64,000 nt of DNA from Acidimicrobiia bacterium. GTDB taxonomy: Bacteria; Actinomycetota; Acidimicrobiia; Spongiisociales; Spongiisociaceae. The translations under genes were made by a program, and so were the position numbers. Below, in pieces: positions 49,019 through 57,440 of this stretch. The notes under the pieces were generated by a model. The model was not told the origin of the DNA. It was given only the letters and a program-made list of their open reading frames with translations, and made no database searches. The number at the start of each line of letters is the position of its first letter. The first letter of the stretch is position 1. Location of the stretch: positions 62,001 to 126,000 of the forward strand of contig JAJEIM010000030.1 of assembly GCA_022827785.1 (NCBI GenBank), written 5' to 3'.

Positions 49019-51854
49019 GGGCCCGTTCTCCTTCCGGATCGAAGTGGGCGTGGTGCTCCATGACCCGAGCCGTGATACGGCGGCCGCCGACCGTGACCAC
49101 GGTCAGTTCCGAACCCGGTTGGGAGACCTCGGGCAGCACCTGGCCGAGGCAGACCGAGCGTTCCAGCGTCGGAGACATGCGCGAGGAGGTGATCCGGCCG
49201 ATGATCTCATCGGTGCCGGGACGCACGATCTGAGCGGCCTCTTCGGGCACGATCGAGGGGTCGGTCGGCTGGATGGCCACCAGCACGGGTGCCGAGGTTT
49301 CCTCCAGAGCCCACGCCAACTCGGGCTTGCCGGCGAAGTCGTCCTTGTCAAGCTTGATGAGGTGGCCTAGTCCCACGGCGGGCGCCTTGGTGAGCCCGTC
49401 CGTGTCCTGGCCCACGATGAAGTGGCCCTTCTCCAGCCGCATGATGCGCTGGCATTCCACCCCGAAGGGTCTGATACCGAGATCCTCACCGGCTTCCAGC
49501 AGGGCCTCCCACACCGCCAGGCCGTAGCCGGCGGGTACGTGAAGCTCGAAGGAGAGTTCCCCGGTGAAGCCGATGCGCCACATGAAGCAGTCACGGATGC
49601 CGGCCACCGTCGCCGTGCGCACCTGCATGTACCGGAAGGCCTCGGGGTCGAGGTCGACATCCTCCACCAGGCGACGGATGAGCCTTCGGGACTCCGGACC
49701 GGCCACGTTGATGCTGGTGTAGCCGGAGGTGACCGGCGTCACGTGAACCTGCCAGTCGGGATGCTCGGTCTGGAGCCAGTTCTCGGCCCACTCCCAAACT
49801 GTCGCGGCGCCGGAGCTGGTGGTGGTCATCATGTAGTGCTGATCGTCGAGCCGTCCCGTGACCCCATCGTCGAGGATCACGCCGTCCTCGCCGCACATGA
49901 TGCCGTACCGCACCGAGCCGACCGCCAGCTTCATCCACTTGTTGGTGTAGAGGTGGCCGAGCAGCCTCGGCACGTCGGGTCCGCGCAGGTCGAGCTTGCC
50001 GAGCGGGGTCACGTCCATGATCCCGACGTTCTCCCGCGTGTTGAGCACCTCGCCGGCGGGGTCTCCGTAGTGGTCGGGCCGGATCCACTGGCCGGCCAGC
50101 ATGAACGTGGCGCCGCCGGCCTCGTGCCACGGATGGATCGACGACACGCGGACCGGTTCGAACATGCGCCCGCCCAGAGCCCCCATGGTGATCGGCGCGT
50201 AGGGCGGCCGCCACACGGTGGTACCGACCTCGGCGATCGTCTGCCGCCGAGCCTCGGCCAGCACCGCCACCGTGTTGACGGTCTCCAGCTTGCCCTGGCT
50301 GGGGCCCATAGTGGCGGTCGTGTAGCGCTTGAGCAACTCGACGGAGTCGTATCCCTCGGCCGCCGCCCCCACCATGTCCTTGGAACTCACATCCTCGGAG
50401 AAGTCGACCACCCCGTGCGTGGTCGACCGGAAGAGCGCCGGATGGGGATCTCGCGACAGCGCGGGCCGGATGTCCACAGGCCATTCGGGTTCCTCACCGT
50501 CTACCGGCAGTGCCCTAGCCGTTGCGGCCTGCAGCCGGTGGCTCACCGCCCGCGCCCTGGCAGCGGCCAGCCGGCCGGTGGCCCTGGCATGCCCGATGAG
50601 TTCATCCATACCGCCGTCGCCCGCCAGGCCTCCGGTTGCCAGGACGCTGCCGATCGGGACCGATGGGAAGAAGCGGGCCGCCGCATCGTCGTAGACCGGT
50701 CTATCCCCGGACATGTTCAGCAGGGACGTCGGAGCGGTCCAGCCTGCGGCCGTGACCAGCAGATCGCAGTCCAGGTTCCTGCCGTCGCCGAGTTCGACAC
50801 CCTTGACTGATTTCGATCCTCCCCTCGCTCTCACGATGTCCTCACCCTGGCGCGCGTCGACCACCGTGACGTCCGCACCGGCCCGCTCCAGGTCGATGAC
50901 GGCGGCGTCCCCGTCGGGGTTGGCCGTGAACACCACCGTCCTGCTGCCCGGTCTCACCGCGTACATGTTCACGAAGCGGCGCACGGCGCCCGACAGCATG
51001 ACGCCGGGTTTGTCATTGCCGTCGAACACGTAGGGCCGTTCGATGAGCCCCGGCGCGGCGACCAGTACCTTTGCCCGGGCCCTTATCAGGCGCTCGACCG
51101 CGACGGGATGGTTGCGCTGGACGATGGCGGTCCAGTTGTCCTCGTAGCGGCCGGTGACGGTCGAGTCGACCAAGACCTCGACCCCGGCGGCTTCGACCGC
51201 GGCGGCGAGTTCGGCGGCCAATGCCCGATCGTGATCGTCGCCCCAGAGGAGGTGGCCGCCCAAGCGGTGGCAGTGCTCCACCAGAAGCACCCTCGCCCCG
51301 GCACCGGCCGCTGCGACCGCGGCGGCCATCCCGGCCGGGCCTCCCCCGGCGACCACCACATCCGGGTGGGTGTAACGCTTGTCGTGGTACCGATGGGGGG
51401 TGTCGAGATCGATCCTCCCTCCGGGCGAGAAGGTGGCGAGCACCTTCTCGTAGGTAGGCCAGAGCCACCGGGGCCGCATGAAGGTCTTGTAGTAGAAGCC
51501 AGCGGTCAGGAACCGTGAGGCCAGCCCCGTGACCGCCCTCAGGTCGCGCTCGAGCGAAGGCCAGACGTTCTGGGCCTCCACTGCCATTCCCGGCTCTATG
51601 AGCCGGTGGGCCGAGCGCACGTTGGGGTCGTCCCCCACCTGGACCAGCGCGTTGGGATCCCAGTAGTCGTTGCTCATGTAGCCGCGGGGCCGGCGGTACT
51701 TCATCGACCGGGACACGACCCGGACACCGGCGGCGGTCAGCGCCGAGGCGATGGTGTCGCCGGCGAAGCCCGAGACGGACCGACCGTTCCAGGTGAAGTC
51801 GACCGGGCGGGACCGGTCGATCACCTCGCCCGGCTGCGGACCCAGACGCGTCAT
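49011..51854 (-). CDS. mgdC: N-methylglutamate dehydrogenase subunit C (sarcosine oxidase alpha-like)
   Basis: A 947-residue SoxA-like subunit. Order of parts: an N-terminal ferredoxin-fold (Fer2_4-like) domain (about 15-110, KYRRPRGYMSNDYWDPN), an NAD-binding domain with VVVAGGGPAGMAAAVAAAG (about 165 on), a linker, and a C-terminal GcvT/THF-binding domain (about 560-947, MDVTPLGKLDLRGPD, FTGELSFELHVP). It accepts the methylene group on tetrahydrofolate while N-methylglutamate is oxidised back to glutamate. Start ATG 51854 overlaps mgdB by ATGA. By sequence alone it could be sarcosine oxidase; gmaS and mgsABC decide the call. Confidence 0.88.
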   Translation of the reverse strand: MTRLGPQPGEVIDRSRPVDFTWNGRSVSGFAGDTIASALTAAGVRVVSRSMKYRRPRGYMSNDYWDPNALVQVGDDPNVRSAHRLIEPGMAVEAQNVWPSLERDLRAVTGLASRFLTAGFYYKTFMRPRWLWPTYEKVLATFSPGGRIDLDTPHRYHDKRYTHPDVVVAGGGPAGMAAAVAAAGAGARVLLVEHCHRLGGHLLWGDDHDRALAAELAAAVEAAGVEVLVDSTVTGRYEDNWTAIVQRNHPVAVERLIRARAKVLVAAPGLIERPYVFDGNDKPGVMLSGAVRRFVNMYAVRPGSRTVVFTANPDGDAAVIDLERAGADVTVVDARQGEDIVRARGGSKSVKGVELGDGRNLDCDLLVTAAGWTAPTSLLNMSGDRPVYDDAAARFFPSVPIGSVLATGGLAGDGGMDELIGHARATGRLAAARARAVSHRLQAATARALPVDGEEPEWPVDIRPALSRDPHPALFRSTTHGVVDFSEDVSSKDMVGAAAEGYDSVELLKRYTTATMGPSQGKLETVNTVAVLAEARRQTIAEVGTTVWRPPYAPITMGALGGRMFEPVRVSSIHPWHEAGGATFMLAGQWIRPDHYGDPAGEVLNTRENVGIMDVTPLGKLDLRGPDVPRLLGHLYTNKWMKLAVGSVRYGIMCGEDGVILDDGVTGRLDDQHYMMTTTSSGAATVWEWAENWLQTEHPDWQVHVTPVTSGYTSINVAGPESRRLIRRLVEDVDLDPEAFRYMQVRTATVAGIRDCFMWRIGFTGELSFELHVPAGYGLAVWEALLEAGEDLGIRPFGVECQRIMRLEKGHFIVGQDTDGLTKAPAVGLGHLIKLDKDDFAGKPELAWALEETSAPVLVAIQPTDPSIVPEEAAQIVRPGTDEIIGRITSSRMSPTLERSVCLGQVLPEVSQPGSELTVVTVGGRRITARVMEHHAHFDPEGERARG

Positions 51855-52123
51855 GGCCTCTTCCCCAGCTTGGCAACGGGTGTCGGCGGGTTCGTGAATT
51901 CGTTGGTAACGGTGTCCCGTTCGAGCGTGAAGAATCGGCGGCAGCCGGACCGGCAATACCACGTCTCCCGCAACATTCCCGCCGGGTTGGCCCGCTCGTA
52001 CAGGTAGGCGCGCCACTCCTCGGTCGAGGTGGAGTTGGGATCGGGTCTGGGCCTGGACTCTCCCACGTATCGCAGGTCGGCAGAGTTCCGGGGACCGCAG
52101 TTGGGGCAGGGAACGATCAGCAA
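51851..52123 (-). CDS. mgdB: N-methylglutamate dehydrogenase subunit B (sarcosine oxidase delta-like)
   Basis: A 90-residue SoxD-like zinc-binding subunit. Metal ligands are in VPCPNCGPRN and WYCRSGCRRFF; EEWRAYLYERANPAG is typical of the family. The start is TTG at 52121-52123, 9 bases after the beta subunit stop. The delta subunit is structural. Confidence 0.89.
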   Translation of the reverse strand: MLIVPCPNCGPRNSADLRYVGESRPRPDPNSTSTEEWRAYLYERANPAGMLRETWYCRSGCRRFFTLERDTVTNEFTNPPTPVAKLGKRP

Positions 52124-52132
52124 GACAGACCC

Positions 52133-53422
52133 CTAGTGCCCCACCGCCGCGGCGCCCTTTTCGCCGACGAGGGCGTCGCTCTCGAAGCGGGACAGGGAGA
52201 AGGGTGCGATCAGCTCAGGGGTCCTCTGCGTGGCGATCGCCTCGGCCATCTGCTCGCCCGACACGGGTCCTGCCTTGAAGCCGTAGGTGCCCCATCCCAC
52301 ATCGCACAGGAAGCCTTCCACCGGGGTGAAGCCCATCACCGGCGAGTAGTCGGGGGTCATGTCGCACAGGCCGGCCCACTGCCGCAGCAGGCGCATGCGG
52401 GAGATGCCGGGCATGAGCTCGAGCAGGTGTCCCGCCGTTCCCTCGGTGAAGTCGAGGGAACCCCGGATGTTGTAGGTGTTGTAGGGATCCACCGAGGCGC
52501 CGAAGACCAGCTCGCCCCGGGCGGTCTGGCTGACGTAGACGTGCAGAGTCCCGGATACCACCACCACGGGCAGGAACACCTTGACCGGCTCTGTGACCGC
52601 GGCCTGCAGCGGCCGGGTGCTGATGGGCAGGCTCACACCGGCCATGTCGGAAATCAGGGTGGCCCATCCCGCCGTGCAGTTCACCACCACGGGCGCCGAA
52701 ATGTCGCCGCGGCTGGTGCGGACCCCGGTGACCCGGCCCCCCGGACCCTTGCCGCCAGGGCCGTCGCCGCCCGTGACCACGATGTCGACGACCTCGGTCT
52801 TCTGGTGCATCTCCACGCCGAGGGCATCGGCGCCGCGGGCGTATCCCCACACCACCGCGTCGTGGCGGATGATGCCTCCGGGCGGGTGGTAGAGGGCGCC
52901 CAGGATCGGGTAGCGGGGATGACTCGAGGTGTCGAGCGCCGGCGCCAGCTGCTTGATCTCGGCGGGCCCGATGACGCTCGAGTCGACCCCCTGGAGTTTG
53001 TTGACCTCGGCCCTCCAGTGCATGGTCCGCAGCGAGGCGTCGCTGTGCGCCAAGGTTATGTGGCCGCGCCTGGAGAACATCACGTTCATGTTCAGGTCGA
53101 CGGCCATCGTCCTGTACAGTTCCAGGGAGCGGTCGTAGAAGACCACCCCCTCCGGCGTCAGGTAGTTGGACCGGAGGATGGCCGTGTTGCGGCCCGAGCC
53201 CCCGCTTCCCAGATACGACTTCTCGAGCACCGCCACGTTGGTGATGCCGTGGTTGGCGGCCAGGTAGTAAGCCGTGGCCAGCCCGTGAACGCCACCGCCG
53301 ATGACCACCGCGTCGTAGCTGTCACGCAGCGGCACCTCCCGCCACACTCGCGGCCATACGCTCTTGCGGGCACCCCGGCTGAGCAGCCGGACTGCGGAGT
53401 ACCGAGGCGGGCGTCGCTTCAT
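52133..53422 (-). CDS. mgdA: N-methylglutamate dehydrogenase subunit A (sarcosine oxidase beta-like)
   Basis: A 429-residue DAO-family flavoprotein. It starts MKRRPPRYSAVRLLSRGARK, matching the SoxB N-terminus (RYS...LL), and has the FAD dinucleotide motif AVVIGGGVHGLATAYYLA, then SGRNTAILRSNYLTPEG and the C-terminal GWGTYGFKAGPVSGEQMAE. It oxidises the N-methyl group of N-methylglutamate. An ATG 33 bases upstream is in frame but adds non-family residues. It is the first gene of the B-D-A-G (mgdABCD) operon. Confidence 0.89.
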   Translation of the reverse strand: MKRRPPRYSAVRLLSRGARKSVWPRVWREVPLRDSYDAVVIGGGVHGLATAYYLAANHGITNVAVLEKSYLGSGGSGRNTAILRSNYLTPEGVVFYDRSLELYRTMAVDLNMNVMFSRRGHITLAHSDASLRTMHWRAEVNKLQGVDSSVIGPAEIKQLAPALDTSSHPRYPILGALYHPPGGIIRHDAVVWGYARGADALGVEMHQKTEVVDIVVTGGDGPGGKGPGGRVTGVRTSRGDISAPVVVNCTAGWATLISDMAGVSLPISTRPLQAAVTEPVKVFLPVVVVSGTLHVYVSQTARGELVFGASVDPYNTYNIRGSLDFTEGTAGHLLELMPGISRMRLLRQWAGLCDMTPDYSPVMGFTPVEGFLCDVGWGTYGFKAGPVSGEQMAEAIATQRTPELIAPFSLSRFESDALVGEKGAAAVGH

Positions 53423-53656
53423 CGGTCGCGCATGGTAACGGTGTTCCCACACCACCTGACGTAGTTGCCACGCCGTGAAACAGCCGACCCGCCACGGCCT
53501 CCGGTCAGGCTTGGCGGGTCCACTGCCTATGTAGACATGCGCCTATTCAATCGCCGCCGGCGATTGGAGGCGGTGCTTCCACGCAGCCGAATGGATCAGA
53601 CGCCGGGGGCTAGAGTCGGCGGCCGGAGCCACCGATACGACACGGAAGGGGTTGCC

Positions 53657-54049
53657 ATGCCCACCGCCCGCGGTCCCATGGGCGTGAACATCGATGCCGC
53701 GCCCCCGTTCCTGGAGCAGGACGGGCTGAAGCTGAACCACAACGTGGTGCGCAAGGAGTTCTCCGGCGACATGGTCGGCGCCTCGGAAGCACAGATGATC
53801 GGAGCCGTCACCGCTACTCCCGGCTCGGCGGGATACGTGGCCATCGAGCACTTTGCGGGCTCGGTGAGCGGGAGAACGGGTTCGTTCGTGCTCCAGCACA
53901 GCGGGGTGATGAACAGGGGTGACGCCCGACTCACGGTGACGATCGTGCCCGACTCCGGCGCCGGAGAGTTGGCCGGCATCTCGGGAACGCTGGAGATCCA
54001 CAACGTAGACGGGCAGCACTCCTACGTCCTCCACTACGAGATGGCATAG
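53657..54049 (+). CDS. DUF3224 domain protein
   Basis: A 130-residue protein of the DUF3224 family (calycin-like barrel). Family parts are FSGDMVGASEAQMIGA, GSAGYVAIEHFAG, GRTGSFVLQHSGVM and VPDSGAGELAGISGTLEI. No enzymatic role is known for this family. It starts at ATG 53657 with a GGAAGGGG site; longer in-frame starts are unlikely. It lies alone, divergent from the mgd operon. Confidence 0.86.
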   Translation: MPTARGPMGVNIDAAPPFLEQDGLKLNHNVVRKEFSGDMVGASEAQMIGAVTATPGSAGYVAIEHFAGSVSGRTGSFVLQHSGVMNRGDARLTVTIVPDSGAGELAGISGTLEIHNVDGQHSYVLHYEMA

Positions 54050-54133
54050 CGGGGCAGCACCCGGTCACTGCCCCTCCGGGCCGGCTGCACTCGTGGTACT
54101 CGAGGTTCCGGCGGTGGCTCCAACCACGCGCCG

Positions 54134-54901
54134 TCAGTACATCAGGAAGCCGCCGCTCACGTTGAGCGTGGCGCCGCTCACGTAGGAAGCGTGATCACTC
54201 GCCAGGAACACCACCACCCCTCCGAGTTCCGGGGGATCGGCTACCCGCTTCAGCGGGGTTGCCTCCTTGAGGGCTTCGAAGACCTCGGGGGACAGATCGT
54301 CCATGAGCATGGGGGTGTCGACCAGGCCGGGAGCGATGGCGTTGACCCGGATCTGGTGGGGGCCATAGGTGCGGGCCAGGCCTCTGGTCATCGATACGAT
54401 CCCTCCCTTGGAGGCGCAGTAGACGACCGAGCCGCCGAAGCCGCCGGTCCACCAGCCCTGGGAGGAGAAGAGAGTGATGCTCCCTCCCCCTCCGGCTTCG
54501 ATCATCGCGTCGGCCGCAGCCCGGCAGAGGAAGAAACTGGCCTTGAGGTTCGTGTCCAGCTGGAAGTCCCAGTCGGCTTCGGTCACGTCGTTCACAGAGT
54601 CCTGGCGGGCCAGCACCGCCGCCAGGTGGGCCAGCGCCTTTAGCCCGCCGAGCTCGTCATAGGCCCGGGCGATCAGGGCGCGATGGGCATCCAGATCCCT
54701 CAGGTCGGCGCCCACGGCCACATGCCCCTCACCTTCCATCCCCGCCACCACCTCGTCCGCCGCGGCCTGGTGGAGGTCAACAGCCATCACCCGGGCGCCT
54801 GCCGTGGCGAAGGCCTCGGCCGTGGCCCGTCCAATCCCTCCGGCAGCGCCGGTGACTATCACGCCCTGTCCTTCGAGTCCGGAAGCGACGCTCCACGCCA
54901 T
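54134..54901 (-). CDS. short-chain dehydrogenase/reductase (SDR)
   Basis: A 255-residue classical SDR. Cofactor motif is VIVTGAAGGIGRATAEAF; Asp in AVDLHQ suggests NAD+ preference. The catalytic Ser is in LFSSQGWW, Tyr-Lys in VVYCASKGG. A Trp-rich insertion after the Ser is unusual and may shape the pocket. It lies 24 bases downstream of the enolase-superfamily gene on the same strand, so the two probably act together on a sugar acid. Confidence 0.88.
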   Translation of the reverse strand: MAWSVASGLEGQGVIVTGAAGGIGRATAEAFATAGARVMAVDLHQAAADEVVAGMEGEGHVAVGADLRDLDAHRALIARAYDELGGLKALAHLAAVLARQDSVNDVTEADWDFQLDTNLKASFFLCRAAADAMIEAGGGGSITLFSSQGWWTGGFGGSVVYCASKGGIVSMTRGLARTYGPHQIRVNAIAPGLVDTPMLMDDLSPEVFEALKEATPLKRVADPPELGGVVVFLASDHASYVSGATLNVSGGFLMY

Positions 54902-54925
54902 GCTCTCTCCTTCCTACCTCGCTGC

Positions 54926-56062
54926 TCAGCCCAGCACCCGTTCGGTGCGGTAGCGATCCACCACCCTCTCGTCCACGTCGATGCCGAGACCGGGGCCCGA
55001 CGGCGGGTACACCCAGCCCTCCTCGTGGTCGAACGGCTCGGTCACCAACTCGTGCTGCATCGGGTTCTCGAGCGGCTTGAACTCGAACAGCTTGCAGGCG
55101 CTGCTGCTGAAGCTCACCGCCAGGCTGGCTGCGGTGACGATCGACGACGACCAGGCATGGGCGTTGGCCTGGCGCCGGCACTGCTCGACCCGATCGGCCA
55201 TCTTCTTGAAGCCGGTGATCCCTTCCGCACGGCCCGGGTCGCAACCGACCACGTCGACCGTTCCTGTCGCCAGCACCCGCTCGAATCCCCGGATCGTCCA
55301 CTCCTTCTCGCCGTACGCGATCAGGGTCTTCGTCTTGGAGCGGAGGTTGGCGTAGCCCTCGGGATCCCAGTCGCCGAGTGGTTCCTCGATCCAGTCGACG
55401 TCGTACTCGTCGAAGGCCCGGGTCCGCTTGATGGCGGTCATGACATCCCATTTGATCACCCATCCCAGGTCGATCATCAGGCTCCTGTCCGGTCCGATGG
55501 CCTCTCTCATCTGCCGCACGTACTCGACGTCCCGGTCGTGCTCGAAACCGAGCCGGGCCTTGCCTCGCTTCCCGAACCCCACCTTCATTCCCTGGAGTCC
55601 GGTTGACAGCCATTCCACGGCCTCCTCGGCCATCTCGGGGATGGACTCGTAGTGGGCGTGGGAGGAGGCGATGGCCGGTAGGCGCTCGTGAACCGGGCCG
55701 CCCAGCAGGTCGAGCACGCTGGCGCCGAGGGCCTTCCCCTTCAGATCCCACAGGGCGATGTCGAGAGCCGCGATCGCGAAGCTGGCGATGCCGCCCTCGT
55801 ACCCGTACCACCAGGCCCGGTCCTTCAGGGCCCGGAAGATCACGTCGTTGTGGACAGGGTTCTGACCGATCACCAGATCCGCCATGCCTTCGATGATCGA
55901 CGCGGTGGCGAAGCTCGACTCGGGCCACATGGTGACCGACTCGCCCCATCCGACCGTCCCGTCGTCGGTGGTCAGTTTCACCAGGCAGAGATGGCGGATG
56001 GCGTTGAAGTCGTTCGGTTCGGGGTAGCTGACCGGGATGGCTTCGACTCTTGCAACCTTCAT
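54926..56062 (-). CDS. enolase-superfamily (mandelate racemase/muconate lactonizing) enzyme
   Basis: A 378-residue enolase-superfamily protein. The capping domain is at about 1-120. Barrel features include GMKVGFGKRGKARLG (catalytic Lys region), metal ligands in MIDLGWVIKWD, DWIEEPLGDWD and AYGEKEWT, and a His in NAHAWSSSI. It should abstract a proton alpha to a carboxylate, so it is a sugar-acid dehydratase or a racemase. It is not L-fuconate dehydratase; the other enolase-superfamily gene (41722-43020) holds that role. Substrate unknown. Confidence 0.86.
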   Translation of the reverse strand: MKVARVEAIPVSYPEPNDFNAIRHLCLVKLTTDDGTVGWGESVTMWPESSFATASIIEGMADLVIGQNPVHNDVIFRALKDRAWWYGYEGGIASFAIAALDIALWDLKGKALGASVLDLLGGPVHERLPAIASSHAHYESIPEMAEEAVEWLSTGLQGMKVGFGKRGKARLGFEHDRDVEYVRQMREAIGPDRSLMIDLGWVIKWDVMTAIKRTRAFDEYDVDWIEEPLGDWDPEGYANLRSKTKTLIAYGEKEWTIRGFERVLATGTVDVVGCDPGRAEGITGFKKMADRVEQCRRQANAHAWSSSIVTAASLAVSFSSSACKLFEFKPLENPMQHELVTEPFDHEEGWVYPPSGPGLGIDVDERVVDRYRTERVLG

Positions 56063-56101
56063 AAGTCTCCTGAGGATTCGCCTGCTAGTGGTCGTGCGAT
56101 G

Positions 56102-56566
56102 CTACCGAACCGCGTTGACCGGCTTGAACAGTTCCAGCGTGATGCCGTCAGGATCGCGCAGGTAGCAGGCCTTGACGCCGGTGTTAGGACCTGCGGTCAC
56201 CTCCACCGGGCCGGGGCTGATCGGGGTGGCGCCGCTCCGGATGGCCCGATCCCACATCTTCTCGATCTCGTCAGTCTCGATGCAGATGTGGACGTTGCCG
56301 GGGTTGGCGGTCTCCGGAGGATTGGGGTTCTTGTCGTCGACCAGGTAGTTCAGTATCTCGAGCACGACCCCGCCGGGGAGGTCGATAATGGCGGCGTCGA
56401 TGTTGACCCCGGGATAACCGGTCACGCGGCCGAGGTAGGGGGCGTCGAGGATCTGGCGCCAGCGCTCCTCGATGCCGAGGAAGGACCGCCAGAACTCCAA
56501 TGACCGGCCCACATCCCGGACGGTGATCCCGATGTGGTGCATCCGCCGCAGGTCCTCGATCACCAT
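56102..56566 (-). CDS. VOC/glyoxalase-fold protein
   Basis: A 154-residue protein with two VOC half-modules. First-module His is in RMHHIGITVRDV, with Glu in VVLEILNY; the second has HICIETDEIEKM and ITLELFKPV. Those four positions fit a divalent-metal site of glyoxalase I or methylmalonyl-CoA epimerase type. Its ATG overlaps the SDR stop by 7 bases, so it is coupled to that gene. It is distinct from the two-domain dioxygenases of region 1. Confidence 0.84.
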   Translation of the reverse strand: MVIEDLRRMHHIGITVRDVGRSLEFWRSFLGIEERWRQILDAPYLGRVTGYPGVNIDAAIIDLPGGVVLEILNYLVDDKNPNPPETANPGNVHICIETDEIEKMWDRAIRSGATPISPGPVEVTAGPNTGVKACYLRDPDGITLELFKPVNAVR

Positions 56567-57300
56567 GTGACGTAGCCTCCTCCGTAGTTGACAGCCTGGC
56601 CGGTCATGTATCCGGGTTTCTCGCCCAGCAGGAACCATATGAGGCCGGCCAGTTCCTCCGGCGCCGCCGTGCGACCCAGGGGTACGGATGCGTTGCGAGC
56701 AACGGTCAGCTCCTCGACCGTCATGCCCCGCAGGGGAGCGACCATCTCGAGGACCTTGTCCTGCATCGGGGTGTCGATGATGGCCGGGCAGACGGCGTTG
56801 ACCCGCACCGGGATCTTCGCCAACCCGTAGGCGAACGAGCGGGTTATCGACAGGATGGTGGTCTTGGAGGCGCCGTAGACGGCGGCCTCGACCGTGTTGG
56901 ACAGCTTGGCGGAGCTGGAGGACAGGTTGACGATGGCGCTGCCCGGGGGCATGGTCGGCCCGATGCCCTGGCACAGGAAGAAGATGGCCTCGGCGTTGAT
57001 GGTGAATATGTCGCGCCAGTCGCCGACGGTGAATTCGGAAAGTGGCTTGAGGCGGATGATCCCCGCCGCGTTGACCAGGTAGTCGATACCCCGGCCCGCC
57101 TCGATGACCCTGGCCCGATCCTCGAGGTCGGCCAGGTCGGCCACCAGCGGCCTGGCGCCGTCGGCCACGATCGGATCGAGACCCGACTCGTTGATGTCTA
57201 CGGCGATCACCGAGCACCCTTCTTCGAGCAAGCGCCGGGCGGCAGCCTCCCCGATCCCGCTCGCCGCCCCGGTCACCATCGCGCTCGGTCTTGATGCCAT
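56560..57300 (-). CDS. short-chain dehydrogenase/reductase (SDR)
   Basis: A 246-residue classical SDR (MVTGAASGIGEAAARRLL, AVDIN Asp for NAD+, LVNAAGIIR, Ser in LSSSSAKLS, Tyr-Lys in AVYGASKTT). The VNAAG form replaces the usual NNAG. ATG 57300 follows GAGGAGG; a longer open frame runs into the divergent promoter. It heads the leftward set of SDR, VOC protein, enolase-superfamily enzyme and SDR, all on one strand from 57300 to 54134. Confidence 0.88.
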   Translation of the reverse strand: MASRPSAMVTGAASGIGEAAARRLLEEGCSVIAVDINESGLDPIVADGARPLVADLADLEDRARVIEAGRGIDYLVNAAGIIRLKPLSEFTVGDWRDIFTINAEAIFFLCQGIGPTMPPGSAIVNLSSSSAKLSNTVEAAVYGASKTTILSITRSFAYGLAKIPVRVNAVCPAIIDTPMQDKVLEMVAPLRGMTVEELTVARNASVPLGRTAAPEELAGLIWFLLGEKPGYMTGQAVNYGGGYVTW

Positions 57301-57440
57301 CTTCCGATCCTCCTCTTCCGGACCACTTGAGGAACATGCCGAAAAGTCGAGGGCGGGTTGGCCTACCACGCCTCGACCAAGTTCCGGTGCAAGCCATATG
57401 GCCAACCGGACACTTCTCGGCACGCTCCTAGGATACGCCC

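Noticed and set aside
48419-53422. Sarcosine oxidase soxBDAG
   Set aside because: Sequence alone allows it, but no glycine-betaine or sarcosine genes are nearby and the adjacent gmaS-mgsABC make N-methylglutamate dehydrogenase the better call.
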